A model generated the notes under the pieces. It had not been told where the DNA came from. It made no database searches and saw only the letters and a list, made by a program, of their open reading frames with translations. From Micromonospora chalcea (GTDB lineage: Bacteria; Actinomycetota; Actinomycetes; Mycobacteriales; Micromonosporaceae), in assembly GCF_002926165.1 (NCBI RefSeq), contig NZ_MAGP01000094.1:1-64000 (forward strand): a DNA stretch of 64,000 bases, read 5' to 3'. Both the position numbers and the translations under genes were made by a program. Positions 17,435 through 25,646 of this stretch are shown here, piece by piece (the first letter of the stretch is position 1; the number at the start of each line of letters is the position of its first letter).

Positions 17435-18646
17435 GTGCCGACCCCACCACCCGCGGACGTCATCGAGCCGCACGCGCCCCACGTCAACGAGATCGAGACC
17501 CGCACCGCGTTCGAGCAGCGGCTGGCCGGGGGGACCCTGGCCGGGCTGACCGTGCAGGGCCTGCGCCTCGACCTCGACCCGGTCCCCGACCTGCGCCACG
17601 TCGACGTCACCGGCACGCTCTTCGTGGGCTGCCGGTTCGCCGGCCGCGAGGTGGGCGCGGACCTGGTCCGGCGGGGCGCCAACGTGGTCCCGCCGTTCTC
17701 CGGGCTGCCCTACCCGACCCAGCCGTCGCACCTCTACACGGCCGACGAGCTGGCCGCCGGGTTCGCCGAGAGCGGGTTCGCCGGGATGTACGACACCCGG
17801 GTGTACGCGCACTTCCGGGCGCACGGCGGCGCGCTGCCGGACGTACGCGAGGCGCTCGGGCAGCGACTGCACGACCACGGTGTGGACAACGCGCTGGCCG
17901 ACGCCACCCGGTCGTGGCTGGCCGCGCACGGCCCGCAGTCCGTGGTGGGCGTGATGGGCGGGCACGCGGTGCCGCGCGGCAGCGTCGCGTACCGGATGGC
18001 GGCGGTGCTGGGCTGGGAGCTGGCGCGGGCCGACCGCCTGGTGGTGACCGGCGGCGGTCCGGGCGTGATGGAGGCGGCGAACCTCGGCGCGTTCCTCGCG
18101 GCGTGGCCGGCCGAGGAGCTGTCCGCCGCGATCGACACGCTCGCCGTCGCGCCGGACTTCACCGACCACGAGCGGTACACGGCGGCGGCGCTGGCGGTGC
18201 GCAAGCGGTACGCGGACGGCCCGTCGCTGCCGTCGCCCCGCCCGTCGGCGCCCGGCACCGAGTGGGCCCGGTCCGGCGGGCTGGCCATCCCCACCTGGCT
18301 GTACGGCCACGAGCCGGCGAACCTGTTCGCGGGCCGGATCGCGAAGTACTTCTCCAACGCCATCCGGGAGGACACGATCCTGCGGCTGGCCCGGGGCGGG
18401 ATCGTGTTCGCACCAGGCAAGGCCGGCACCGTGCAGGAGGTGTTCCAGGCGGCCACCAAGACGTTCTACGGCACCGACGGGGCGAGCGGGGCGTACGTGT
18501 TCCTGGACCGCGCGTACTGGACCACCGAGCTGCCGGTGGAGTCGCTGCTGCGGCCGCTGTTCGCCGCGTCCCCGTTCGGCGACCTGTCGCACACGATCCA
18601 CCTGACCGACGACGTACGCGACGCCGTCCGCCTGCTGGTGCAGTGA
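17435..18646 (+). CDS. LOG-family Rossmann-fold protein
   Basis: 403 residues. The LOG/nucleotide 5'-monophosphate phosphoribohydrolase signature is present in two parts: V-V-T-G-G-G-P-G-V-M-E-A-A-N and I-V-F-A-P-G-K-A-G-T-V-Q-E (the PGGxGTxxE motif with Lys in place of the second Gly). The length exceeds plant LOG enzymes and is nearer the PpnN type, so it may hydrolyse a purine nucleotide to base and ribose 5-phosphate. The N-terminal 150 residues are unassigned. The GTG at 17435 follows GGAGG at 17418-17422. A family 1 repeat starts right after its stop; convergent with fba. Confidence 0.75.
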   Translation: MPTPPPADVIEPHAPHVNEIETRTAFEQRLAGGTLAGLTVQGLRLDLDPVPDLRHVDVTGTLFVGCRFAGREVGADLVRRGANVVPPFSGLPYPTQPSHLYTADELAAGFAESGFAGMYDTRVYAHFRAHGGALPDVREALGQRLHDHGVDNALADATRSWLAAHGPQSVVGVMGGHAVPRGSVAYRMAAVLGWELARADRLVVTGGGPGVMEAANLGAFLAAWPAEELSAAIDTLAVAPDFTDHERYTAAALAVRKRYADGPSLPSPRPSAPGTEWARSGGLAIPTWLYGHEPANLFAGRIAKYFSNAIREDTILRLARGGIVFAPGKAGTVQEVFQAATKTFYGTDGASGAYVFLDRAYWTTELPVESLLRPLFAASPFGDLSHTIHLTDDVRDAVRLLVQ

Positions 18647-18648
18647 AA

Positions 18649-18724
18649 GGAAGGGCCCCTTTTTAACGCCTCCGGTAGAGGAAGGGCCCCTTGTTAACGC
18701 CGTGCGTTAACAAGGGGCCCTTCC
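18649..18724. repeat. family 1 dispersed repeat, copy D (three cores)
   Basis: Two direct cores (18649-18667 and 18680-18698) separated by the standard spacer GCCTCCGGTAGA, then a third core inverted (18706-18724) after 7 bp. The second and third cores form a near-perfect hairpin with 19-bp arms. It fills the gap between the convergent LOG and fba genes and probably terminates both. Confidence 0.85.
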
Positions 18725-18738
18725 TTACAAGCGGAGGG

Positions 18739-19761
18739 TCACTTCATGGTGGTGCCGGTGGAGCGCAGGTGCTCGCAGGCCTCGACCACGCGGGCGGCCA
18801 TGCCGGCCTCGGCGGCCTTGCCCCAGACGCGCGGGTCGTACATCTTCTTGTTGCCGACCTCGCCGTCGACCTTCAGCACGCCGTCGTAGTTGCGGAACAT
18901 GTGGTCCGCGACCGGGCGGGTGAAGGTGTACTGGGTGTCGGTGTCGATGTTCATCTTCACCACGCCGTAGTCCAGCGCCTCCCGGATCTCCGAGAGCAGC
19001 GAGCCGGAGCCGCCGTGGAAGACCAGGCTGAGCGGCTTGTCCTTGCCGTACTTGGCGCCGACCGCGTCCTGGATCTGCTTGAGCACCTCGGGGCGCAGCT
19101 TGACGTTGCCCGGCTTGTAGACGCCGTGCACGTTGCCGAAGGTCAGCGCCGCCATGTAGCGGCCCTTCTCGCCCAGGCCGAGCGCGTCGACCATGGCCAG
19201 GCCGTCCTCGACGGTGGTGTAGAGCTTGTCGTTGATGGCGTTCTCGACGCCGTCCTCCTCGCCGCCGACGACGCCGACCTCGATCTCCAGGACGATCTTG
19301 CCCTTGGCGGCCTCGGTGAGGAGCTGCTCGGCGATCTCCAGGTTCTCCGCCACCGGCACGGCCGAGCCGTCCCACATGTGCGACTGGAACAGCGGCTCCT
19401 GGCCGGCCTTGACGCGCTCCTGCGAGATGGCCATCAGCGGCCGGACGAACTTGTCCAGCTTGTCCTTCGGGCAGTGGTCGGTGTGCAGCGCGATGTTCAC
19501 CGGGTACTTCTTGGCGACCTCGTGGGCGTACGCGGCGAACGCCACCGCGCCGGTCACCATGTCCTTCACGGACGGGCCGGACAGGTACTCCGCGCCGCCG
19601 GTGGAGACCTGGATGATGCCGTCGCTCTCCGCGTCGGCGAAGCCCTTGAGCGCCGCGTTCAGCGTCTGCGAGGAGGTCACGTTGATCGCGGGGTACGCGT
19701 ACCGGCCGGCCTTGGCCCGGTCCAGCATCTCCGCGTAAGCCTCAGGGGAAGCGATGGGCAT
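18739..19761 (-). CDS. fba: class II fructose-bisphosphate aldolase
   Basis: 340 residues, a zinc-dependent aldolase of glycolysis and gluconeogenesis cleaving fructose 1,6-bisphosphate. Zinc and substrate motifs are visible: A-L-H-T-D-H-C (metal His and catalytic Asp), E-I-E-V-G-V-V-G-G-E-E-D-G, F-G-N-V-H-G and V-F-H-G-G-S-G-S. N-I-D-T-D-T-Q follows. Monocistronic by appearance; a family 1 repeat lies just downstream. Confidence 0.96.
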   Translation of the reverse strand: MPIASPEAYAEMLDRAKAGRYAYPAINVTSSQTLNAALKGFADAESDGIIQVSTGGAEYLSGPSVKDMVTGAVAFAAYAHEVAKKYPVNIALHTDHCPKDKLDKFVRPLMAISQERVKAGQEPLFQSHMWDGSAVPVAENLEIAEQLLTEAAKGKIVLEIEVGVVGGEEDGVENAINDKLYTTVEDGLAMVDALGLGEKGRYMAALTFGNVHGVYKPGNVKLRPEVLKQIQDAVGAKYGKDKPLSLVFHGGSGSLLSEIREALDYGVVKMNIDTDTQYTFTRPVADHMFRNYDGVLKVDGEVGNKKMYDPRVWGKAAEAGMAARVVEACEHLRSTGTTMK

Positions 19762-19923
19762 GTCGAACGCTCCTTACTTACCGCTCTCGGCCGTGCAGGC
19801 CGCTGTCTTCCATGGGCGCGACCGTTCCGGTCGCTCACGTCCACGGGTGCGCCGGACCGCGCTGTCCACCGCGGGCAGTATCCCGTAGGAGCGCGCACGG
19901 GGCACAACCGGCCCGGGCGCTGC

Positions 19924-20307
19924 TCACCGATTCTCCAGCCGGTCCGGCACGACGACGCTGATCAGCCAGCTCACCACCGCCACCACGATGGCGCCCCAGA
20001 AGGCGGCCCAGAACCCGTCCACGTGGAACGGGAGCTTCAGCAGACCGGCGATCCAGTCGGTCAGCATGAACAGCAGCGCGTTCACCACCAGCGCGAACAG
20101 GCCGAGCGTGAGCAGGTAGAACACACAGCCGAACACCTTGATGAGCGGCTTGAGCACCGCGTTCACGACACCGAAGACCAGCGCCACCACGATCAGGGTG
20201 AGCACGTTGTTGCCGGTGTTACGGCCGCTCACCTCCACCCCGGGCACGATCAGCGTCGCGATCCACAACGCGACCGCCGTGATCGCCAGTCGGATCAGAA
20301 AGCCCAT
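19924..20307 (-). CDS. four-TM holin-like membrane protein of actinobacteria
   Basis: 127 residues with four hydrophobic segments (about 3-20, 32-50, 58-80 and 98-118) and a conserved V-N-A-V-L-K-P-L-I-K loop, matching the family named mycobacterial four-TMS phage holin. These chromosomal proteins are widespread, and the name does not imply a prophage. The ATG at 20307 has AGGA 8 bp upstream; another ATG lies 9 bp earlier. The role is unknown, possibly membrane-stress related. Confidence 0.8.
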   Translation of the reverse strand: MGFLIRLAITAVALWIATLIVPGVEVSGRNTGNNVLTLIVVALVFGVVNAVLKPLIKVFGCVFYLLTLGLFALVVNALLFMLTDWIAGLLKLPFHVDGFWAAFWGAIVVAVVSWLISVVVPDRLENR

Positions 20308-20444
20308 GGCAACCATCCTGGCACCGGCCGCGCGCCGGGAGCGGGACAATCGCCGACTCCGCGTTCCGCCCGCCGCCGGGCGGCGGCCCGGACCAGCCCG
20401 TACGGTGGTGGGGACGATGCCCGCACGGAGATCAGGGAGGGACG

Positions 20445-20654
20445 ATGGGTCAGCCCGACGAGGACTTCGCGCCCAGTGACCACCTCGCCCCGGAGGAGCG
20501 GGATCTGGAGGCCGAGCCGGCCGACGCGGTCGAGCAGGCCACCACGGTGACCGACGACAGCGACGGCGAGCCGCACCGCGGCCTGGAGGTCGACGACTGG
20601 GACGCCATGGAGCAGGCCCGCGTCGTCACCGCCGACGAGGACGACTACCGCTGA
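20445..20654 (+). CDS. small acidic hypothetical protein
   Basis: 69 residues, strongly acidic (Asp and Glu over 30 percent), probably disordered, ending D-E-D-D-Y-R. A clear ribosome site (AGGGAGGG) precedes ATG 20445, and a TACGGT -10-like hexamer lies at 20399-20404. It is divergent from the holin-like gene and convergent with the LCP gene. No function is recognised. The strong translation signal supports it as a real gene. Confidence 0.7.
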   Translation: MGQPDEDFAPSDHLAPEERDLEAEPADAVEQATTVTDDSDGEPHRGLEVDDWDAMEQARVVTADEDDYR

Positions 20655-20667
20655 TCCGGCGCCCGGG

Positions 20668-21714
20668 TCACCGCAGGCCGGTGACCCGGGCCGGATGGGC
20701 GGCGGCCCATTCCCCCAGCCGGTCGGCCCGCAGCGCGTCCAGGAACCCCGGGGTGAGTTCGGGGTCCGCCTCGTACCCGCGACCGTTCCACTCGGCGAGC
20801 ACCGGGAAGGCGACCGCGACCGGCTCGGCGGCGCCGGCCCGGGCGGTCGCGCCCACCAGCGCCGGCAACGACAGGTCACCGGCGTCGACAGTGACGGCCG
20901 GGCCGATCCGGATGAGCAGCCGGTTGAGTTGCGCCGGATCGGTCGCCGTTCCCCGCTCACGCATCTGGCGGAGCAGGCCGGCGGCGTAGCGGGCCGCGTT
21001 GCGGTCGCGGTCCAGTCCGCCGTCGCGCAGGCCGTACCGCTGCCGCAGCAGGTCCACCGCCGCCGCGCCGTCGAGCCGCTGGCATCCGGCGGGAAAGCGC
21101 CGCTCGGTGTGCACCGAGCGAACCGGCTCCGGCAGGCAGACCGGCACGCCGCCGACCGCGTCGGTCAGGTCACGGGCCCCCGGGTACGTGAGCACCGCGC
21201 CGGCGTCGACGCGTACCCCGGTCAGCCGGGCGACCGCCTGGCGGGTCGCCCGGTAGCCGGCCGCCAGGTCGGTGCCCGAACCGGTGGCGCGGGAGAAGGT
21301 CGCGTTGAGTTTCTCCGTTCCGCCCGGTGCCGGCACCAGCAGGTCACGCGGGAGCGACACCAGGTAGAGCCGGCTCCGGTCGGCCGGCACGTGCACCAGC
21401 AGCACCGAGTCGGCACGGCGGCTGCCGGCCGACTGGTCGACGCCGAGCAGCAGCAGGTTCAGCGCGCCGCCGGGTTCCGGCTCCGGCGTGGCGAGCAGGG
21501 GCGCCGCCGTGGGCGCCGGTGGCCGGGGCGCCATGGCGGTGAAGCCGACCAACGCGACGGCGGCGACCGCCAGCGCCGTGCCGGCCAGGCGTACTCGCCG
21601 ACGGCGTCGACGGCGGGTGATCACCGCCCGGTCGACTGCGGCCCGGACCGGGCCGACGGGCGGGGTCGACTCCTCGAGGCGGGCGAACGCGGCCCGCAGC
21701 TCGTCCTCGATCAT
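20668..21714 (-). CDS. LytR-CpsA-Psr (LCP) family protein
   Basis: 348 residues: a cytoplasmic segment of about 48 residues ending in an Arg run, one membrane helix (about 50-66), then an extracellular LCP domain. LCP marks are L-L-L-L-G-V-D-Q, S-x-R-A-D-S, S-L-P-R-D-L and the Arg/Asp cluster R-Q-R-Y-G-L-x-D-G-G-L-D-R-D. LCP enzymes attach teichoic acids, arabinogalactan or capsule to peptidoglycan. The ATG overlaps the stop of the sigma-factor gene, and the N-terminal segment occupies the place of an anti-sigma partner, so it may combine both roles. Confidence 0.82.
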   Translation of the reverse strand: MIEDELRAAFARLEESTPPVGPVRAAVDRAVITRRRRRRRVRLAGTALAVAAVALVGFTAMAPRPPAPTAAPLLATPEPEPGGALNLLLLGVDQSAGSRRADSVLLVHVPADRSRLYLVSLPRDLLVPAPGGTEKLNATFSRATGSGTDLAAGYRATRQAVARLTGVRVDAGAVLTYPGARDLTDAVGGVPVCLPEPVRSVHTERRFPAGCQRLDGAAAVDLLRQRYGLRDGGLDRDRNAARYAAGLLRQMRERGTATDPAQLNRLLIRIGPAVTVDAGDLSLPALVGATARAGAAEPVAVAFPVLAEWNGRGYEADPELTPGFLDALRADRLGEWAAAHPARVTGLR

Positions 21715-22196
21715 CAGGAGACCTCCACGAGTTCGGCTCGGAGGGTGGCCAGCGCGCGCGAGATGCTGGACCGGACGGTGCCCACGGCGCAGCCGAGGAT
21801 CTCGGCTATCTCCCCGTCCGGCAGGTCCTCGTAGTAGCGCAGCACCAGCGCGGCGCGCTGCCGCCGGGGCAGTCGGGACAGCCAGGAGCGGACCTGGTCC
21901 CGGTCGACTGCGGACTGGGCGTGGTCGGCGGACGCGGGCACCGAGTCGTCGACGTCGCCGCGCAGCAGCACGCGCCGGGCCCACGAGCCGCGCCGCCAGT
22001 CGATGAACTGGTTGGTGAGCATGCGTCGCACGTATCGCTCCGGGGCGTCGCTGCGAGCCACCCGCCGCCAGTGCAGCTGCACCCGGACCATGGTGTCCTG
22101 CACCAGGTCCTGGGCCTGGTGCGGGTCTCCGGTCAGCATGACCGCGTACCGCAGCAGGGCGCCCAACCGCGCGTCGGCGAACTCCTCGTACGTCAC
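21714..22196 (-). CDS. ECF RNA polymerase sigma factor, SigE-like family
   Basis: 160 residues with sigma region 2 (L-L-R-Y-A-V-M-L-T-G-D-P-H-Q-A-Q-D-L-V-Q) and region 4 (L-P-R-R-Q-R-A-A-L-V-L-R-Y-Y-E-D-L, then G-C-A-V-G-T-V-R-S-S-I-S-R). The start is GTG 22196 with GGGAGG upstream. It overlaps the downstream LCP gene, and a cell-wall surface protein is divergently transcribed, which suggests an envelope-stress regulon. Confidence 0.9.
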   Translation of the reverse strand: MTYEEFADARLGALLRYAVMLTGDPHQAQDLVQDTMVRVQLHWRRVARSDAPERYVRRMLTNQFIDWRRGSWARRVLLRGDVDDSVPASADHAQSAVDRDQVRSWLSRLPRRQRAALVLRYYEDLPDGEIAEILGCAVGTVRSSISRALATLRAELVEVS

Positions 22197-22302
22197 TGCA
22201 CCTCCCGGTGTCCGTTTGAAGGACGGTCCCGGGCGGCTGGAACATTGCGGCGGCGACGATCATCCGTTCGGTCAATATTCATCATCTGGGACAACGCGAT
22301 CC

Positions 22303-22319
22303 CTTAAGGAATCCTTAAG
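22303..22319. promoter_or_regulatory. perfect 17-bp palindrome in the divergent promoter region
   Basis: CTTAAGGA-A-TCCTTAAG, 8-bp perfect arms, AT-rich against GC-rich surroundings. It lies 45 bp before the LPxTG protein gene and about 107 bp from the sigma gene start. Likely operator for an unknown regulator. Confidence 0.55.
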
Positions 22320-22363
22320 CTCCGTGGGCTCCACCTGATCACCCCCACGGGAGGACCCTCCAC

Positions 22364-23938
22364 ATGCTCAGCAACTCCAGCCGGCGTCTGCTCGCCGGGT
22401 TGGGCGTCGCAGGCGCGTTCGTCGCCGCCTCCGCCACACCCGGCTTCGCGGCTGACCCCAAGGTCAAGCTCGGCGTCTACTTCAGCGACACGACGATCGC
22501 CGCCGACTCGGACGGCAAGATCGACTACAGCATCATCCGCAGTTCGACCTCGGTCGTGCTGCACGACCTCACCGTCCGCTACGACCTCACCGGCCTCGCC
22601 GGCAAGGTGACCGTCGGCGAGGAGGAGAACACCGGTACGGACTGCACCTCGCCGTCGGCGAACGTGCTCGTGTGCACGACGCCCTGGGAGGTGGAGCTCG
22701 ACGAGTGGGGTCTGTCCGGCGTCTTCCCGGTGCAGATCAAGCCCACCGGCAAGGCCCAGGACGGCGACACCGGCACGCTCAAGGTGACGCTGTCGGCGAA
22801 CGGCGTCGACAGCGTCTCGCACGAGGCCAAGGTGCGCGTCGGTGAGGGCGTCGACCTGGCCGCCGGCCCGGAGACCACGGTGTCGGCCGCTCCGGGCAAG
22901 GGCTTCACCGCGCCGCTGAAGGTGACGAACGTCGGCGAGACCACCGCCAAGGGCGCCGCCGTCGTCTTCTACAACGACTACGGCATGAACGCCGCCAAGC
23001 ACTACAGCAACTGCACGTACGTCGGTGACGAGCTGCGCACCTGCCGGTTCGACGAGGAGCTCCCCGGCGGCAGCACGTTCGGCGCGACGCTGCCGTACGC
23101 GCTCGGCGCGGACACCATGGCGCCCGGCAACCGGTACGGCGAGATCATCTGGATGACGCCGGACGAGTTCGAGGACTTCGAGAACTACCTCGGCAACTAC
23201 GACGTGACCATCGGCAAGCCGGGCACCGACGGCAAGCTGACGCTGGCCGAGGCCGCCGGCCGCGCCGCCGCGCGGGGTTTCCAGGCCGACCCGCGGCCGG
23301 AGAACAACGCCTCGTACCTGCAGGTGAAGGTCACCGGCAACAACAGCACCGACCTGGAGGCGCTCGGCGCGTCGGTCACCGGCAAGGCGGGCGCGACCGT
23401 CAAGGCGACGGTGGGGCTGCGCAACAACGGCCCGGCCACGCTCGACTACAGCCGCTCCGGCAGCTCGGTCACGTACCTGACCTTCGACGTGCCGAAGGGC
23501 ACCACCACGACCGCCGTGCCGGAGAACTGCTTCCCGGTGAAGGGCGACGAGTGGGGTGAGCCGGGCAAGCCGGGCGCGCGTCACTACCGCTGCTACTTCG
23601 ACTCGTTCCTGAAGGCCGGGGACACCGTGAAGCTGGACTTCGGCCTGAAGATCGACAAGGTGATCCCCAACGACACCGGCCTCGTGAAGATCAACGTGCC
23701 GTGCGAGTGCGACGGCGGCTTCTACCGTGACCTGAAGCCGGCCAACGACACCGCCAAGGTCGTCGTCAACGCGGCGCCGGGTGGCGGCGACGGTGGCCAG
23801 GACGGCGGTGACGGCGGCACGCTGCCGATCACCGGTTCCTCCACCGGCCTGATCGCCGGCCTCGGCGCGCTGCTGCTCGCCGCCGGCGCGGTCGGCTACG
23901 TGCTGACCCGCCGCCGCAAGACCCGCTTCGTAGCCTGA
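22364..23938 (+). CDS. LPxTG-type cell-wall surface protein
   Basis: 524 residues. Signal peptide (residues 1-30: Arg pair, hydrophobic core, A-S-A-T-P-G-F-A-A cleavage region). The extracellular part has beta-rich repeats with paired Cys residues, resembling DUF11-like or adhesin stalk modules. A Gly/Asp-rich linker leads to the sorting signal L487-P-I-T-G491, a membrane helix and R-R-R-K-T-R. A sortase should anchor it to peptidoglycan; none is in this window. The ribosome site is GGGAGG. Its divergent arrangement with the sigma/LCP pair suggests shared envelope control. Confidence 0.85.
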   Translation: MLSNSSRRLLAGLGVAGAFVAASATPGFAADPKVKLGVYFSDTTIAADSDGKIDYSIIRSSTSVVLHDLTVRYDLTGLAGKVTVGEEENTGTDCTSPSANVLVCTTPWEVELDEWGLSGVFPVQIKPTGKAQDGDTGTLKVTLSANGVDSVSHEAKVRVGEGVDLAAGPETTVSAAPGKGFTAPLKVTNVGETTAKGAAVVFYNDYGMNAAKHYSNCTYVGDELRTCRFDEELPGGSTFGATLPYALGADTMAPGNRYGEIIWMTPDEFEDFENYLGNYDVTIGKPGTDGKLTLAEAAGRAAARGFQADPRPENNASYLQVKVTGNNSTDLEALGASVTGKAGATVKATVGLRNNGPATLDYSRSGSSVTYLTFDVPKGTTTTAVPENCFPVKGDEWGEPGKPGARHYRCYFDSFLKAGDTVKLDFGLKIDKVIPNDTGLVKINVPCECDGGFYRDLKPANDTAKVVVNAAPGGGDGGQDGGDGGTLPITGSSTGLIAGLGALLLAAGAVGYVLTRRRKTRFVA

Positions 23939-23951
23939 CGAGAAGCACAAA

Positions 23952-23984
23952 GGTGCCCCGCCGACCACAGGTCGGCGGGGCACC
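23952..23984 (+). terminator. terminator after the surface protein gene
   Basis: GGTGCCCCGCCGACC and GGTCGGCGGGGCACC flank a 3-nt loop, a 15-bp perfect stem 13 bp after the stop codon. Confidence 0.85.
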
Positions 23985-24040
23985 ACCACATAGAAAGCAA
24001 AGACACCCAGCAGCACGGATGAGACAAGCCGGACCAGGTC

Positions 24041-24148
24041 GGGTTTCCGGGGGAGCCCGACCCGCGCAGGGATCAAGCCTGACCGCCCGGAGCGGGTCGG
24101 GCTCCCCCGGAAACCCCCACGACCCGGAGCCCCGGAAACCCCCACGAC
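24041..24148. repeat. 25-bp perfect inverted repeat with adjacent direct repeat
   Basis: Arms 24041-24065 and 24092-24116 are exact inverts (core TTTCCGGGGGAGCCCGACCC) with a 26-nt loop. The right arm is part of a 19-bp sequence, CCCCGGAAACCCCCACGAC, found at 24105-24123 and again at 24130-24148. It lies in the 240-bp gap between the surface protein and hen1. It resembles the other hairpin elements in the window, but no second copy was seen here. Confidence 0.75.
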
Positions 24149-24179
24149 AAAAACCAGAAAACAACGAGATCATCGACAA

Positions 24180-25646
24180 GTGCTACTGACCCTGACCACG
24201 ACCCACCGCCCCGCGACCGACCTCGGCCACCTCCTGGTGAAGCATCCGGACCGCGTGCAGACCTTCGATCTGCCCGCCGGCGCCGCGCATGTGTTCTACC
24301 CGGAGGCGGACGAGGCGCGCTGCACGGCGGCGCTGCTGGTCGAGGTCGATCCGCTCAAGCTGGGCGGGGGCCGGAAGAACCGCGCGCCGGAGGGCTTCGC
24401 GCTCGGGCAGTACGTCAACGACCGCCCGTACGCCGCCTCCAGCCTGCTCTCGTCGGCGCTGTCGAAGGTGTTCCGCTCCGCGCTGCGGGGCGAGTCGCGT
24501 GACCGTCCCGAACTGGCCGCGACCGCGATCCCGCTGACCGTACGGGTGCCGGTGCTGCGCTGCCGGGGTGGCGCGGAGCTGGCGGTACGGATCTTCGCCC
24601 CGCTGGGCTGGACCGTTACTGCCACCCCGATCCCGCTCGACGAGACGTACCCGGAGTGGGGTGACAGCCGCTACGTCGACCTGACGCTGACCGGCACGCT
24701 GCGGCTCGCGGACGCGCTCAACCACCTGTACGTGCTGCTGCCGGTGCTCGACGACGCGAAGCACTACTGGGTGGCGCCGGACGAGGTGGACAAGCTGCTG
24801 CGCGCGGGCGCCGGCTGGCTGGCCGGTCATCCGGAGCGGGCCCTGATCACGCGGCGCTACCTGGCGCACCGCCGGGCGCTCGCGGGCGTGGCGATGGCCC
24901 GCCTGACCGAGCTGCGCCTGGCCGACGAGCCGCCCGCCGACGACAGCATCGACCCCGCGCCCGGAGAAGCCCCGGTGGCAGGGGACGTCCGTCGCGCCTC
25001 GCTGGCGGTACGGCGGCGCGAGGCGGTGCTCGCCGCGCTGCGGGACAGCGGTGCGAGCCGGGTGCTGGATCTGGGCTGCGGTGGCGGCGCGCTGCTGACC
25101 GCGCTCGTCGCCGACCGGCGCTTCACCGAGGTGGTGGGCGTCGACGTGTCCGACCGGTCGCTCGGCCTGGCGGCCCGGCGGCTGCGCCTGGACCGGCTGC
25201 CGGAGCGGCAGCGGGACCGGATCCGGCTGTGGCAGTCGGCGCTGACCTACCGCGACGACCGGCTCCGGGGGTACGACGCGGCGGTGCTGATGGAGGTCGT
25301 GGAGCACCTCGATCCGCCGCGCCTGCCCGCGCTGGAGGACGCGGTGTTCGGTCACGCCCGGCCGGGCACGGTCGTGGTGACCACCCCGAACGTGGAGTAC
25401 AACGTCCGCTACGAGGGGCTCGGGCCGGGCCGGTTCCGACACGCGGACCACAGGTTCGAGTGGACCCGGGCCGAGTTCGCGGCCTGGGTGGATCAGGTGG
25501 CGGCGGCGCACGGCTACACGACTGTCGTCGGCGGTGTCGGCGACGACGACCCGGAGGTGGGCGCGCCGACCCAGATGGCGGTGCTCACCCGCGCCGACCG
25601 CAACGAGAACACCAGCGACGACCGGAAGGAGGCGACGAACCGATGA
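24180..25646 (+). CDS. hen1: bacterial Hen1, 3'-terminal RNA ribose 2'-O-methyltransferase
   Basis: 488 residues. The N-terminal half (1-240) is the Hen1-specific domain that supports Pnkp. The C-terminal half is a Rossmann methyltransferase: V-L-D-L-G-C-G-G-G-A-L-L (SAM loop), V-V-G-V-D-V-S, then E-V-V-E-H-L (the metal ligands of the Hen1 E-x-x-E-H motif) and R-H-A-D-H-R-F-E-W-T-R. It methylates the 2'-OH at a repaired RNA break, blocking renewed cleavage by ribotoxins. The start is GTG 24180 with a weak ribosome site. Its stop overlaps the pnkp start (ATGA), so the two are translationally coupled. Confidence 0.93.
   Translation: MLLTLTTTHRPATDLGHLLVKHPDRVQTFDLPAGAAHVFYPEADEARCTAALLVEVDPLKLGGGRKNRAPEGFALGQYVNDRPYAASSLLSSALSKVFRSALRGESRDRPELAATAIPLTVRVPVLRCRGGAELAVRIFAPLGWTVTATPIPLDETYPEWGDSRYVDLTLTGTLRLADALNHLYVLLPVLDDAKHYWVAPDEVDKLLRAGAGWLAGHPERALITRRYLAHRRALAGVAMARLTELRLADEPPADDSIDPAPGEAPVAGDVRRASLAVRRREAVLAALRDSGASRVLDLGCGGGALLTALVADRRFTEVVGVDVSDRSLGLAARRLRLDRLPERQRDRIRLWQSALTYRDDRLRGYDAAVLMEVVEHLDPPRLPALEDAVFGHARPGTVVVTTPNVEYNVRYEGLGPGRFRHADHRFEWTRAEFAAWVDQVAAAHGYTTVVGGVGDDDPEVGAPTQMAVLTRADRNENTSDDRKEATNR

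Noticed and set aside
19924..20307. Prophage remnant suggested by the holin-like name
   Set aside because: The protein belongs to a widespread chromosomal family, and no lysin, integrase, capsid or att-like sequence is nearby.
22304..24145. Long minus-strand open frame opposite the LPxTG protein
   Set aside because: The plus frame has a signal peptide and a sorting signal; the opposite frame shows no domain and lacks a ribosome site.
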